The translations under genes and the position numbers were made by a program. The notes under the pieces were generated by a model, which was not told where the DNA came from, did not search any database, and saw only the letters and a program-made list of their open reading frames with translations. Below, piece after piece: positions 33,991 through 43,243 of a stretch of DNA of 64,000 bases. The stretch is taken from assembly GCF_000591055.1 (NCBI RefSeq), contig NC_020388.1, positions 1,302,001 to 1,366,000 on the forward strand, given 5' to 3'. The DNA is from Natronomonas moolapensis 8.8.11. GTDB lineage: Archaea; Halobacteriota; Halobacteria; Halobacteriales; Haloarculaceae. Within the stretch, counting starts at the first letter, position 1, and each line of letters opens with the position of its first letter.

Positions 33991-36213
33991 CTACTGGAAG
34001 CCGATCCGGCCGCCGCTCTGTCGGCGGCCGTCCGGGCTGCCCCCGCGGAACTGGTCTTCGACGTCGTCGTAGTAGCTGCGGATGTCCTCGGTGATCGTCG
34101 GACGGACGGACTCCAGTGCCTGTCTGAAGTGTCGCATCTCCACGTCGTCGGCGGCGTCGTCCTCGCGGAGCGCCTCGATCGCCGCCTCGCGGGCGATCGA
34201 TTCGAGATCCGAGCCGACGTAGCTACCGGTCATTTCGGCGATTTCGCGGAGGCTCACGTCGGGCGCCAGCGGTGTATCGTCGGTGTGGATGCGGAGGATC
34301 TGCTCTCGGCCCTCCGTGTCCGGTTCGCCGATCATGACGAGCCGATCGAACCGACCCGACCGGATGAGCGCCGGATCGATCATATCGGGGCGGTTCGTCG
34401 CGCCGATCACCATCACGTCGTCCATGTCCTCCAGGCCGTCGAGTTCGGTCAGCAGTTGATTGACGACCCGCTCGGAGACGTTCGAGCCGACCTCGCCGCC
34501 ACGGCCGGGCGCCAGCGAATCGAGTTCGTCGAAGAAGATCACCGTCGGCGAGACCTGTCTGGCCTTCCGGAACGTCTGTCTGATGGCCTTCTCGCTCTCG
34601 CCGACCCACTTCGAGAGGAGTTGTGGGCCACGAACCGAGATGAAGTTCGCGTTGGTCTCGTTGGCGACCGCCTTCGCGATGAGCGTCTTCCCGGTGCCCG
34701 GCGGGCCGTACAACAACACCCCTGCGGGCGGGTTGATTCCCATTCGGTCGAACTTCTCGGGGCTGTTCATGGGCCACTCGACGGACTCTTTGACCTGGTT
34801 CTTCTCGTCGGTGAGGCCGCCGACGTCGTCCCACGACACCTTCGGCAACTCGACGAGTACCTCCCGCATCGCCGAGGGGTCGACCTCGTTCAGCGCGTTG
34901 CGGAAGTCGTCCCGTTTGATGATCATCCGGTCGATGAGGCTCGGCGGGATGTCCTCCTCGTCGAGGTCGATCTCGGGGAGATATCGGCGCAATGCTTTCA
35001 TCGCGGCCTCCTTGGTGAGGCTCTCGATGTCGGCGCCGACGAAGCCGTGGGTCTCGTCGGCCATCGTGTCCAGGGAGACGTCGTCGGCCAGCGGCATCCC
35101 GCGGGTGTGGATCTGGAGGATTTCCTTGCGTCCGGTCTCGTCCGGGACGCCGATCTCGATCTCCCGGTCGAAACGCCCCGGCCGCCGGAGGGCGGGATCG
35201 ACGGCGTCCACGCGGTTCGTCGCCGCGATGACGATGACTTGCCCCCGCGACTCCAGGCCGTCCATCATCGTCAGTAGTTGGGCGACGACGCGGCGTTCGA
35301 CTTCGCCGGTCACGTCCTCGCGCTTGGGCGCGATCGAATCGAGTTCGTCGATGAAGATGATCGACGGCGACTCCTCGGTCGCGTCCTCGAAGATCTCCCG
35401 CAGTTGCTGTTCGGACTCGCCGTAGTACTTCGAGATGATCTCGGGACCGGCGATGGAGAAGAACGAGGCGGAGGTCTCGTTGGCGACCGCCTTCGCAAGC
35501 AGGGTCTTGCCCGTACCGGGCGGGCCGTGCAACAATACCCCCTGTGGCGGCTCGATGCCGAGCTTCTTGAATATCTGGGGGTGTTTCATCGGCAACTCGA
35601 CCATCTCGCGGACGCGCTGGATCTCGTTTTGGAGGCCGCCGATGTCCTCGTAGGTGATGCCGCCGCCGGTCTTCTCGAAGCCGGCGATCGGTTCCTCGCG
35701 GAGTTCGACCTCGGTGTCCTCGGTGACGAGACACACCCCGTCCGGGTCAGTCTCGACCGCGATGAGCGGGATGGCCTGTCCCGGCGACCGCATAAACGGG
35801 TGGTTCGTCGAGGACATGACAGGGACGATGTCGCGCTCGACGACCGGCCGCTTGAGTATCTGCCGTTTGACCATCCCCGCGGCGTCGGAGCCGAACTGCA
35901 CCGACGCCTCCTCCGGCGGGGCGAGAACGAGCTTGTCTGCCTTCGTCGCCTCGGCCTTCCGTATCGTGACGCGCTCGCCGATGCCGACGTCGGCGTTCTG
36001 TCTGGTGAAGCCGTCGATCCGGACCGTGTCGGTGTTCCAGTCCTGCCGGTCGGCCCGCCAGACTTTCGCCGCTGTCGTGTCCGCGCCTTCGATCTCGATT
36101 ATGTCACCCGGCGACAGCTTGAGATGGAGCAGGGTGTCCGGATCGAGGCGTGCGATCCCCCGTCCGGAGTCGTTGGGGTACGCCTTCGCGACCTCGAGTT
36201 GAACCTCGTTCAT
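33991..36213 (-). CDS. Cdc48/VCP-type AAA+ ATPase
   Basis: This 740-residue protein unfolds substrates and is thought to feed the archaeal proteasome. The N-terminal double-psi barrel ([19 protein letters not shown], about 5-23) is followed by D1 (Walker [14 protein letters not shown], Walker [10 protein letters not shown]) and D2 (Walker [14 protein letters not shown], Walker [10 protein letters not shown]), with second-region-of-homology arginines. The C-terminus is shorter than in eukaryotes. The start at 36213 is set by the N-domain. A TATATATA run lies only 5-12 bases upstream of the ATG, with a further AT-rich box about 40 bases upstream. psmA is 25 kb away in this window. Confidence 0.96.
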   Translation of the reverse strand: MNEVQLEVAKAYPNDSGRGIARLDPDTLLHLKLSPGDIIEIEGADTTAAKVWRADRQDWNTDTVRIDGFTRQNADVGIGERVTIRKAEATKADKLVLAPPEEASVQFGSDAAGMVKRQILKRPVVERDIVPVMSSTNHPFMRSPGQAIPLIAVETDPDGVCLVTEDTEVELREEPIAGFEKTGGGITYEDIGGLQNEIQRVREMVELPMKHPQIFKKLGIEPPQGVLLHGPPGTGKTLLAKAVANETSASFFSIAGPEIISKYYGESEQQLREIFEDATEESPSIIFIDELDSIAPKREDVTGEVERRVVAQLLTMMDGLESRGQVIVIAATNRVDAVDPALRRPGRFDREIEIGVPDETGRKEILQIHTRGMPLADDVSLDTMADETHGFVGADIESLTKEAAMKALRRYLPEIDLDEEDIPPSLIDRMIIKRDDFRNALNEVDPSAMREVLVELPKVSWDDVGGLTDEKNQVKESVEWPMNSPEKFDRMGINPPAGVLLYGPPGTGKTLIAKAVANETNANFISVRGPQLLSKWVGESEKAIRQTFRKARQVSPTVIFFDELDSLAPGRGGEVGSNVSERVVNQLLTELDGLEDMDDVMVIGATNRPDMIDPALIRSGRFDRLVMIGEPDTEGREQILRIHTDDTPLAPDVSLREIAEMTGSYVGSDLESIAREAAIEALREDDAADDVEMRHFRQALESVRPTITEDIRSYYDDVEDQFRGGSPDGRRQSGGRIGFQ

Positions 36214-36451
36214 CCTGATATATATACTCCGCTCCGCCCGGAGATATGCTTTTTGCTCACGACACCGCTTCGGCGTCATCAACTGTCGGCTCCAGCCCCC
36301 CCTAGAGCGCGAGGCTTTCGCCTCGAATCTCCGCAAGCCGGCGAATCGTATGCGATCCCGAGAGGGCGTCCACTGACGCCGCGGACCGGCGCTCCTCGCC
36401 CGCGAGAGACTCCGACATCGTTTTGACCGTCGGGTCGGTATCGGTGTTCGA

Positions 36452-36745
36452 ATGATAGAGCGGCTGGCGAGACAGCTCGGGAAGGAAGAACGAGACCTCC
36501 TCGTCCTGGAGGCCGTGCTTTCGCACTACCCGATCGGGATCGCCGGGATCGCCGAGGACGTCGGGATCGACGAACACAAAACGAGACACTCCCTCCGGAT
36601 GCTCGAAGACGACGGGCTCGTCGATCCGACGCCCGACGGGGCCGTCCCGGCCGACGGCGTCGGCGGGCGCATCGAGGAGATCAACGCTGGCCTCGACGGC
36701 CTCGTCGAGCGCGCCGAGGAGCTCAAGCGATACGGCGACGAGTGA
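36452..36745 (+). CDS. Small winged-helix protein, probable transcriptional regulator
   Basis: This 97-residue protein has a winged-helix-like region ([20 protein letters not shown], then [18 protein letters not shown], about 20-58) and a C-terminal helix rich in Glu and Leu (about 70-95) that could dimerise. No specific family name was recalled. It is divergent from cdc48 with a 238-base spacer and is followed after 56 bases by a small membrane protein. A regulatory role is inferred from fold only. Confidence 0.65.
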   Translation: MIERLARQLGKEERDLLVLEAVLSHYPIGIAGIAEDVGIDEHKTRHSLRMLEDDGLVDPTPDGAVPADGVGGRIEEINAGLDGLVERAEELKRYGDE

Positions 36746-36801
36746 CGGGAGATGCCGGCCGAAACCGGAAGGCTCGAAACGCCCGGTCGACTACGAGGCA
36801 T

Positions 36802-37026
36802 ATGTGGATCCTCGATGCGGACGCCGGCCTCCCCGGTTGGGCCCTCGGCGTGGTGTTGCTCGCGGGGACGATATCGGTCGCCGGCGTGACGGACTACTTG
36901 TTGACGGGGGCTGGCTACGACATCGCCGGGACCGCCGTTTGGGCGCTGTGTTACGCCGGCGCGCTCGCGACGGTCTGGGTCGTCTGGCTGCGCGACATCG
37001 AGTTTACCGGGCCGGAGAGTGGATAG
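36802..37026 (+). CDS. Hypothetical small membrane protein
   Basis: This 74-residue protein has two hydrophobic helices (about 12-33 and 42-63) and a short acidic tail. It starts MWILDADAGLPGWALGVVLL. No family was recognised. The frame is open further upstream, but this ATG is preceded by AT-poor sequence and is the natural start. Little can be said of its function. Confidence 0.6.
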   Translation: MWILDADAGLPGWALGVVLLAGTISVAGVTDYLLTGAGYDIAGTAVWALCYAGALATVWVVWLRDIEFTGPESG

Positions 37027-37063
37027 CGATACGCCCACGGGGCGCGGTCGAACTCACAGCCGA

Positions 37064-37240
37064 TCACTTGGTGCCGACACCGGTGATCTCGATTCGAGCG
37101 CCGCCCTCGACGCTGTCCGTGACGCGGAGCTCCCGGCCGTGTGCCTCGACGGTTTCTCGGGCGATCGCCAGCCCGAACCCGCTGCCCCAGACCGTCGTGC
37201 TGTAGCCCGGCTCGAACACCGCAGCGGCCGAATCGTGACG
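37064..37240 (-). pseudogene. C-terminal remnant of a sensor histidine kinase
   Basis: About 50 residues on the minus strand read as the end of a HATPase_c domain, with an F-box-like VFEPGYST, a G2-like GSGFGLAIA and the terminal IARETVEAHG helix, then a stop at 37064. The N, G1 and HisKA regions that should precede it are missing; upstream sequence does not resemble a kinase and runs into the ahbAB gene. This is a decayed or truncated histidine kinase. No other gene is seen between 37027 and 37320. Confidence 0.6.
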
Positions 37241-37320
37241 GGCTCGGAGCCGCCAGTCGGGTTGTTCGACGACGGGGATCGGGGATACGCTCGCCGTGAT
37301 CGCCGAGCCGACGGAGGCGG

Positions 37321-38370
37321 TCACTGCCCGCTGACGATCTCCTCGTAGCGCGCGCCAGTCTGTTTGAGCGTTTCGGTGGAGTAGAGCCGCTCGTGTTCGA
37401 AAGGGAGATATTCGGTCGCCAACTCGTCGATCTTCCCGTCGACCGCCTCGGGGTCGCGGCCGTGGATCATAGTGAAGAGGTTGTACTCCCATCCCTGCTC
37501 GGGGCGACGGGGACGGTGATAACACAGCGTCACGTAGGGGAGTTCCCCGACCGTCTCCCCGAGAGCATCGAGGTCGCCGTCGGGGACGTCCCAGACGACC
37601 ATGCAGTTCGAGTCGAAGCCGGTGACGATGTGGTTGACGACGCAGCCGATCCGCTTGATGCAGCCGTCCGCGGAGAGCCGTTTGATCGCGCTCAGGACGT
37701 CCTCGACGGACGCATCGACCGCCGCAGCCACGTCCCGGTAGGGGGTCTTCGAGAGGGGAAAGCCCTCCTGGATCTCGAGGATGAGCCGTCTATCGAGATC
37801 CGAGAGATCAGCGGCCGCCGTCTCGGAGATCCGCGTGGCGTCGACGGTCGTCGAGTCGATCGACTCCCGGGCGAAGCGGTCGCCGTTGACCACGGGAAAC
37901 TCGAGATCGATGTAGAAATCCGTCAGCATCGGAAGCACTAGCACCGAACAGCCGGTTTCGGCTTCGATCTCCGAAACGATCCGGTCGCGCGTCTCGAGGG
38001 ACCCGGCCGTGACGACGAACCACATGTTCCACTCGTGGTCGCGGCGGTAGTTGTGGTTCACCTGCCGGTGGCCGTTGATGACCTCGGCGATCTCCCCGAA
38101 GCGGTCCTCCGGCGCTCGTACCGCAGCCAGCGTCGAGGAGCCGATGACCGGCGGGTTGAGCACCGCTCCGAACCGGCGGAAGATCCCCGCCTCCCGGAGC
38201 CGTTCGACACGTTCGAGCGCCTCCGTCTCGTTGATTTCTAAGGCCTCGGCGACGCGTCGGAACGGTCGTTCCGCCACCGGAAACCCCGATTGGTAGCCGT
38301 CGATAATCGCCGCGTCGGTCGCGTCGATGGCCGCTCGCCAATCGTCGCCGTCGGTGGCCGGCGTACTCAT
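37321..38370 (-). CDS. ahbAB: Siroheme decarboxylase, fused AhbA-AhbB
   Basis: This 349-residue protein is made of two Lrp/AsnC-like halves, each a winged helix followed by a RAM-like domain. The first half has NHNYRRDHEWNMWFVV and the second YHRPRRPEQGWEYNLFTMIH, motifs of siroheme decarboxylase AhbA and AhbB rather than of ordinary Lrp regulators. The enzyme converts siroheme to 12,18-didecarboxysiroheme in the alternative heme pathway used by archaea. In many organisms the subunits are separate genes; here one chain carries both. No other heme genes are in the window. Confidence 0.88.
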   Translation of the reverse strand: MSTPATDGDDWRAAIDATDAAIIDGYQSGFPVAERPFRRVAEALEINETEALERVERLREAGIFRRFGAVLNPPVIGSSTLAAVRAPEDRFGEIAEVINGHRQVNHNYRRDHEWNMWFVVTAGSLETRDRIVSEIEAETGCSVLVLPMLTDFYIDLEFPVVNGDRFARESIDSTTVDATRISETAAADLSDLDRRLILEIQEGFPLSKTPYRDVAAAVDASVEDVLSAIKRLSADGCIKRIGCVVNHIVTGFDSNCMVVWDVPDGDLDALGETVGELPYVTLCYHRPRRPEQGWEYNLFTMIHGRDPEAVDGKIDELATEYLPFEHERLYSTETLKQTGARYEEIVSGQ

Positions 38371-38522
38371 TACCCTGTCTACGGGGCAGGGGGTTTAGTT
38401 TTCGTCGGTCACGAACGGCTTCGCCGCCGTTCGGCTCAGCGTGCTCCCCACAGAGTACGGGTGGATTCTCCCGGTATAGGAAGATGGAACGGGTTTTTGT
38501 TCCACAAGGCCGAACGCACCGT

Positions 38523-39587
38523 ATGGCACAAGCGACGGAACGGTACGGGGAGTGGCCGCTGAAACGGCTGATGACCGAGGTCGTCGGCTCGGGGCACAAA
38601 TCCGCCGACGACATGACGCGCGAGCAAGCGAGCGAAGCGTTCGAACGGATTCTCGACGGCGAACCCGACCGGACGACGCTCGGGGCGTTCCTCCTCGCGA
38701 ACCGCTGGAAGCGAAACACGCCGGAGGAACTCGCCGCCTACGTCGATGTGATGGCCGACGGCGTCGAGACGGCTCACCCCGAGTGCAACCCCGTCGACTG
38801 CGGGGCGAACTACGACGGGAAGGGCCGGACTGCCCTGCTCGGGGTCGCCTCGGGGCTCGTCGCGGCCGCGGCTGGGACTCCGGTCGTGGTCCACTCCGGG
38901 GACCGCGTTCCGACGCAAAAACAGGACGCCTACAAGCACGTACTCGACGAACTCGGCGTTCGAACCGATCTCGCCCCCGAGGCGTCGGCGGAGATGACCG
39001 ACGAGGTCGGGTTCGGGTTCTACTACCAACCGGAGTTCAACCCCGGTGTGGAGGCGCTCTTCGATCGCCGCGACCAGATGGGCGTCCGCACGTTCCTCAA
39101 CACGGTCGAGACGCTCGCGAACCCCGCCGGCGCGTCCGTCCATCTGGGGAGCTTCTATCACCTCCCGTACGCCAAGCGGATCATCGACACTGTCGACGCC
39201 TCGGCGACCTCCGGGGTCGAACGCGTCGTGATGTTCCAGGGGCTGGAGGGGTACGACGACGTCCGGCCCGGCTCCACCAAGGTGGCCGTCTGGGACCACG
39301 GCGGCGAGGTGACGGACTTCGATATCGAAACGCCGGAGTACGGCATGGACTTCGAGAGCGATGACCTCGGCGTCGACGACGTCGCGGCCGAGTCGGCAAC
39401 GATCACCGAAGAGATTCTGCGCGGCGAGCGTAACGACCAGTTCGCCGACGCGGTCGCGGTCAACGCCGCGCTACGGATCTACGCCCGCGGTGACGCCGAC
39501 GATATCGAGGCCGGACTCGAGACAGCCCGCGATGCCATGGCGTCGAACGAACCGGCAGCGCGGCTGGACGCGCTCCGGTCGTTCTAG
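38523..39587 (+). CDS. Anthranilate phosphoribosyltransferase-like protein (TrpD2/YbiB type)
   Basis: This 354-residue protein has the nucleoside phosphorylase-like fold of TrpD. The N-terminal helical domain (LTMxxxxAxxF-like DMTREQASEAFERILDGEPD) is followed by an alpha/beta domain with CGANYDGKGRTALLGVAS and PVVVHSGDRVPTQKQDAYKH. The canonical TrpD GTGGD and KHGNR loops are altered, so a TrpD2/YbiB-like protein of uncertain substrate is more likely than tryptophan biosynthesis. No trp genes are nearby. Its TAG stop lies in a palindromic CTAG shared with the convergent gene's stop. Confidence 0.85.
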   Translation: MAQATERYGEWPLKRLMTEVVGSGHKSADDMTREQASEAFERILDGEPDRTTLGAFLLANRWKRNTPEELAAYVDVMADGVETAHPECNPVDCGANYDGKGRTALLGVASGLVAAAAGTPVVVHSGDRVPTQKQDAYKHVLDELGVRTDLAPEASAEMTDEVGFGFYYQPEFNPGVEALFDRRDQMGVRTFLNTVETLANPAGASVHLGSFYHLPYAKRIIDTVDASATSGVERVVMFQGLEGYDDVRPGSTKVAVWDHGGEVTDFDIETPEYGMDFESDDLGVDDVAAESATITEEILRGERNDQFADAVAVNAALRIYARGDADDIEAGLETARDAMASNEPAARLDALRSF

Positions 39588-39877
39588 CGGGCCCGAAGCG
39601 AGTATGCGATTATCGAGAGTCCGGAGAGGACAAAGAGGCTCTCGATCAGGATGCCGATCCCGAGGTTGCTTCCCAGCAACTCGAAGGTGAGACCGGCCAG
39701 CAACACGCCGACGACGATGAGACCGAATCCGATCGCGAGCAGGCCGATCGATCGGTCCGCAGTCCGTCGATACGCGCTGAACGCGAGGTAGGTGACAACA
39801 CCGCCGACGAGGAGAATGGACGTCTTGACGATGGCTATCGCGAGTTGGACTTCGAAACTGGATGTCGAATGTACCAT
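39584..39877 (-). CDS. Small three-helix membrane protein, DUF7521-like
   Basis: This 97-residue protein has three hydrophobic helices (about 11-32, 41-65 and 73-93) with a short N-terminus MVHSTSSFEVQ. It resembles a haloarchaeal membrane protein family often found beside an HTH gene; I recall this as DUF7521, without certainty. It starts 2 bases after the stop of the HTH gene upstream, so it is co-transcribed with it and the pair may form a sensor/regulator unit. An earlier in-frame start exists but would overlap the HTH gene. Confidence 0.7.
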   Translation of the reverse strand: MVHSTSSFEVQLAIAIVKTSILLVGGVVTYLAFSAYRRTADRSIGLLAIGFGLIVVGVLLAGLTFELLGSNLGIGILIESLFVLSGLSIIAYSLRAR

Positions 39878-39879
39878 GA

Positions 39880-40257
39880 TTACAGCTCTTTTTGCACCTC
39901 GGACCACATTTCCGCGAGGCGTTCGTCCGGGTTTCGAACCGGCCGATCGATCTCGACTTCGAGGCCGGCGGAACCGGTCCGTGTCACGACGACGGCTTCG
40001 AAATTGAGTCGGTACCGCGTCGCGTGGCTGCCGTCCTCGCGGATCTGGGTTCCCTCGCTGACGAGGGTCGCCTCCGACAGCCGCTCGAGCTTTCGGTACA
40101 GCGTCGATCGAGGGATGTCACACCGGTCGAGAAGCGACCGCGCCGTTCGGGGGTCGCCTAATTCGGTGAGAATGGCGCGACAGTCCTCGTCGTGCAACGC
40201 CCCGAGTACCGCGTCGATGTCCGGGGTCTCGTCTTCGATCGACGGATCCCGAACCAT
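39880..40257 (-). CDS. Winged-HTH transcriptional regulator (ArsR-like)
   Basis: This 125-residue protein has an ArsR-like winged helix: AVLGALHDEDCRAILTELGD, DPRTARSLLDRCDIPRSTLY and RKLERLSEATLVSEG (about 15-75), then a beta-rich segment and a short C-terminal helix. No metal-binding Cys cluster is present. The DUF7521-like membrane protein follows immediately, suggesting control of, or by, that protein. The gene is divergent from the cyclophilin gene, with 96 bases between starts that must hold both promoters. Confidence 0.8.
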   Translation of the reverse strand: MVRDPSIEDETPDIDAVLGALHDEDCRAILTELGDPRTARSLLDRCDIPRSTLYRKLERLSEATLVSEGTQIREDGSHATRYRLNFEAVVVTRTGSAGLEVEIDRPVRNPDERLAEMWSEVQKEL

Positions 40258-40353
40258 AGTGTGTCTTCTCGCCGGAGAACTAAACGGCTGTGGATTGACA
40301 ACACCCGGACGAGGAGTCGGCAGTCTTTTGCGACGCCCACCCCTGCATGGGGT

Positions 40354-40926
40354 ATGAGCGACGACAGAGCCGTCTCCAATCCGGACAACCCGACCGTAAC
40401 GCTGCGGACGACCCACGGCGATATCACCGTCGAACTGTTCGAAGGACGGGCACCGCGAACCGTCGAGAACTTCCTCGGCCTGGCGGAGCACGATCCCGCC
40501 GCCGACGCCGATCCGGGCCTCGAAACCAACACTTGGAAAGACCCCGAAACGGGCGAAGTCCGCGGCGACTCTCTGTACGAGGGCGTCGTCTTCCATCGGG
40601 TCATCGACGACTTCATGATTCAAGGTGGGGATCCGACTGGGACCGGCCGCGGCGGGCCGGGGTATCAGTTCGACGACGAGTTCCACGACGACCTCAGCCA
40701 TGACGGCCCCGGAATCCTCTCGATGGCCAACTCCGGACCGAACACCAACGGGTCGCAGTTTTTCGTTACGCTAGATGCGACGCCACATCTCGACGGCAAA
40801 CACGCCGTCTTTGGCCAAGTGATCGACGGCATGGACGTCGTCGAGGAGATCGGCTCACTGCCCACCGGTCGCAACGACGAACCCAAAGACGACGTCGAGA
40901 TCGAGACGGTCGAGGTCGACGGCTGA
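40354..40926 (+). CDS. Peptidyl-prolyl cis-trans isomerase (cyclophilin)
   Basis: This 190-residue cytoplasmic cyclophilin has the active-site motifs GVVFHRVIDDFMIQGGDPTG and GILSMANSGPNTNGSQFFVT, with Arg, Phe, Gln and Phe positions in place. A Trp for cyclosporin binding is replaced by the HLDGKHAVFGQV region, as in most prokaryotic forms. It carries an acidic insert after ENFLGLAEHDP typical of haloarchaea. It converges with the Nudix gene, one base between stops. Confidence 0.95.
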   Translation: MSDDRAVSNPDNPTVTLRTTHGDITVELFEGRAPRTVENFLGLAEHDPAADADPGLETNTWKDPETGEVRGDSLYEGVVFHRVIDDFMIQGGDPTGTGRGGPGYQFDDEFHDDLSHDGPGILSMANSGPNTNGSQFFVTLDATPHLDGKHAVFGQVIDGMDVVEEIGSLPTGRNDEPKDDVEIETVEVDG

Positions 40927-40927
40927 G

Positions 40928-41479
40928 TCACTCCTGGGCCCGGATCGCGTACTGCAGGACAGCCAGTGCGGATCGGCCGTCGCGGAGTTCGCCGACCGCC
41001 GCCCGCGATCGAAGTTCCTCGAACGTCGCCGTCTCGACGGCGATCGACTCGTTGTGATCGAGGTCTTGCTCGGCGGCCGGTTCACAGCCGTGTGCGACGA
41101 CATAGTGGAAGACCGAGTCGAAGAGTCCGTTGGCCGGTTCGTACGTCGCGATCTCCTCGACGGCACCGGCGTTGTAACCGGTCTCCTCCCGTAGCTCCCG
41201 TCGGGCAGCGGCTCGGACGTCCCCGTCCGCGTCCTCGAGGCCGCCGGCTGGGAGCCCGTAGTTGATCCGGCCGACCGCCTGGCGCCACTCGCGGATGACG
41301 ACGACGTCGCCCTCGTCGGTGAACGGCAACACCACGACCGACGGCGGTTCCGAGACGGAGTGAAACTCGGTTTCGGTTCCGTCGGGGAGCCGAACGTCGT
41401 CGCGCACGACGTCGAAGCCCGGGCACGTGTACTCGGTTTCTGAGCCGAGCGTTCGCCACGCTAGTTCGGAATCGTCCAT
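40928..41479 (-). CDS. Nudix hydrolase (ADP-ribose pyrophosphatase-like)
   Basis: This 183-residue enzyme shows the Nudix box GLEDADGDVRAAARRELREE (about 100-119). The catalytic REL-x-EE core is intact, but the first Glu of the Gx5Ex7 element is Gly here. N-terminal strands and GDVVVIREWRQAVGRINYGL match the ADP-ribose/NUDT5-like subgroup. The likely reaction is hydrolysis of ADP-ribose or a similar nucleoside diphosphate sugar. The stretch 41480-41684 upstream has no gene; it holds a TATA-like GATATATAAAC near 41630 and a CGTGGC/GCCACG hairpin near 41613. Confidence 0.88.
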   Translation of the reverse strand: MDDSELAWRTLGSETEYTCPGFDVVRDDVRLPDGTETEFHSVSEPPSVVVLPFTDEGDVVVIREWRQAVGRINYGLPAGGLEDADGDVRAAARRELREETGYNAGAVEEIATYEPANGLFDSVFHYVVAHGCEPAAEQDLDHNESIAVETATFEELRSRAAVGELRDGRSALAVLQYAIRAQE

Positions 41480-41684
41480 ACTACCGGGTCGAGCGGCGCA
41501 GACAAAACGGTATCCCTCACGGATGGCGTGCAGGCGGCGCATTCGTTCCGTCCGACGGCGGCGCGCCGCGCTCCCGTCTCGACCGGCCGTCGACGACTCG
41601 TCACGTCGTGGCGTATTTGGCCACGTATCGATATATAAACTCTCGCGTGCGCAGGATCGAGTGTGGCACACGCCGATCGCGGTC

Positions 41685-42014
41685 TCACCGCCCTTCGAGC
41701 CACCCGAAATAACGACCGTAGTGTGTCGCACAGTCCGGATTGAATGCCGCTCCACAGTCAGGACAGGTGGCGGTCGAGACGTACACCGGCGCGGGCATCG
41801 ACGTCCCACAGACGCCACAGCGGACGGCCGGCTCCTCGCGCCGGTCGACCGGCCACGGCACTGCGCTGTGGTCGGCGAGCACTCGATGGCACTCGAAACA
41901 GGCGTAGTACGCCTCACAGCAGCCGAACCGGATGGCGACGACGTCCTGTTCGGTTCCGTAGTGTGCACACCGGGTATCGTCATCCAATCCGACACCGCGT
42001 ACACTGTCGGGCAT
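41685..42014 (-). CDS. CHY zinc finger protein
   Basis: This 109-residue protein has the CHY zinc finger: RCAHYGTEQDVVAIRFGCC, then EAYYACFECHRVLADH and two later Cys pairs (RCGVCG, TCPDCG), ending in DCATHYGRYF. The pattern of Cys and His implies three bound zincs. CHY fingers occur in eukaryotic Pirh2-type ligases and in small bacterial and archaeal proteins of unknown role. The start at 42014 was chosen as nearest to the conserved region; an ATG 15 codons upstream is possible. Confidence 0.82.
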   Translation of the reverse strand: MPDSVRGVGLDDDTRCAHYGTEQDVVAIRFGCCEAYYACFECHRVLADHSAVPWPVDRREEPAVRCGVCGTSMPAPVYVSTATCPDCGAAFNPDCATHYGRYFGWLEGR

Positions 42015-42116
42015 ACACCCTCTACGACCGGACCGGGTAACTCGGTTGTGTGTCGGCATCGAGGCACTCCACCGACTCGCCGACGGCCCGTCGATGCCAG
42101 AGACACCCGTCTTTTT

Positions 42117-42137
42117 GTTCTCGCGTCCCGTGAGAAC
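42117..42137 (+). promoter_or_regulatory. Stem-loop in the cupin 5' region
   Basis: GTTCTCGCG (42117-42125) and CGTGAGAAC (42129-42137) pair over nine positions, one a G:T wobble, with a TCC loop. It ends 7 bases before the cupin ATG and follows a T5 run. It could be a 5'-UTR hairpin affecting translation or an operator. Confidence 0.4.
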
Positions 42138-42144
42138 TGGGCAC

Positions 42145-42555
42145 ATGGAGTACGAACTGGTAGATCTCGACGACGTGCCGGTGACGGATCTCTCCGGAGT
42201 CGAATCGGTTCCACCGGACCTCAACATCAGACCCGTCGGCGAACACCTCGGGCTCTCGGAGATGCGCGCGACGGTGTGGTACTTTGACCCCGGCGAGGAG
42301 ATCCAGTACCACGCCCACAGCGAACAGGAGGAGCTGTATTTCGTCCTTGAGGGGGCGTTCTCGCTGAAGCTGGGTCGATCCGGCGAGACCGAGTACGTCG
42401 ACGCCGGACCCGGAACGTTCTGGGTCGCGGAGCCGAAGGTCGGCCACGGGCACCGAAACGTCGGCGACGACCGCGGCGTCGTCCTCTCGTTCGGCGCGCC
42501 GCCGGTCGACGACCCCGGGCTCAACCCCCACGACCTCGAACATGCTGAATTCTGA
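42145..42555 (+). CDS. Cupin-domain protein
   Basis: This 136-residue single-domain cupin has motif 1 in DPGEEIQYHAHSEQEELYFV (H-x-H with Glu) and motif 2 in DAGPGTFWVAEPKVGHGHRN. The metal ligands are therefore plausible. It may be a sugar-phosphate isomerase-like or regulatory cupin; the substrate is unknown. The start at 42145 is where the domain begins; the earlier in-frame start lacks support. The 262 bases after its stop, up to 42817, hold no gene but include a GCTGTGG/CCACAGC hairpin (42637-42652) and a T7 run near 42788. Confidence 0.85.
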   Translation: MEYELVDLDDVPVTDLSGVESVPPDLNIRPVGEHLGLSEMRATVWYFDPGEEIQYHAHSEQEELYFVLEGAFSLKLGRSGETEYVDAGPGTFWVAEPKVGHGHRNVGDDRGVVLSFGAPPVDDPGLNPHDLEHAEF

Positions 42556-42817
42556 TGTTTGTGACCTACGCTCTCGACAAATACGTTCGTGATGGGCCAG
42601 AGAACTTCGCGTACAATTTGTTTTATCGGTTGAATAGCTGTGGTCCCACAGCACTGCTCGACAGTACGGACGGGCGCAATCTCACACCCCACGGTTCGCT
42701 TCCGGTATGTCGGGACCCTCCCCGACCGACTCGCTCGCTTCGGTCGCTTCTCGAGGTGGGAGGGCTCCACCCCGAAGCACGCTGAATCTTTTTTTGTCCG
42801 AGGGCCGAACGGAGCAT

Positions 42818-43225
42818 ATGGAGTACGAAGAGAGACTCGACCGCGCGCTCGAGACGACGCCGGACATCGAGGAGGCGGCGGATCGGCTCTCGCTGCCCGA
42901 TCCCGAGGTGCGCCAGGAGGGGGCGGCGACAATATACGAGAACTTCCAGACCACCCTCGACGTCCTCGGCCGAGCGGGCGAGCACGTGATGAAACACCTC
43001 CAGTCCGAACTCGGGACGAGCGCCCACATCGACGAGCGGGGGCGACTCAGGCTGACCGGGGCGTTCCGGGCCGGCCGCGTTCGGGAGGCGATGGAGGCGT
43101 ACGTCGAGCGGTACGTCCGCTGTCCGGAGTGTGGTCTCCCGGACACCAGAATCGAAACCGAGCGCGGGGCGGAGATACTCAGGTGTACGGCCTGCGGCGC
43201 GCGCTCCCCGGCTGGCGGGGAGTGA
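42818..43225 (+). CDS. Translation initiation factor aIF2 subunit beta
   Basis: This 135-residue aIF2 beta subunit of the ternary complex brings initiator tRNA to the small ribosomal subunit. It has the conserved core (VRQEGAATIYENFQTTLDVL, then HVMKHLQSELGTSAHID and LTGAFRAGRVREAMEAYVER) and the C-terminal zinc ribbon CPECGLPDTR...CTACG. It lacks the eukaryotic Lys-rich N-terminus, as expected. The start at 42818 follows a T7 run and a short leader. It converges with the FNT channel gene. Confidence 0.95.
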   Translation: MEYEERLDRALETTPDIEEAADRLSLPDPEVRQEGAATIYENFQTTLDVLGRAGEHVMKHLQSELGTSAHIDERGRLRLTGAFRAGRVREAMEAYVERYVRCPECGLPDTRIETERGAEILRCTACGARSPAGGE

Positions 43226-43243
43226 CGGCACAGCCGGCCGAAC

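Noticed and set aside
36214-36240. TATATATA run 5-12 bases before the cdc48 start as its promoter
   Set aside because: Too close to the ATG for a TATA box of this start; would place transcription inside the N-domain, which is conserved from residue 1.
41620-41660. TATA-like GATATATAAAC between the Nudix and CHY genes as a small-RNA promoter
   Set aside because: A single AT-rich motif; nothing downstream resembles a gene or structured RNA, so it was noted only in the Nudix entry.
42637-42652. GCTGTGG/CCACAGC hairpin after the cupin gene as a terminator
   Set aside because: The loop is only two bases and no T-run follows directly; could be chance.
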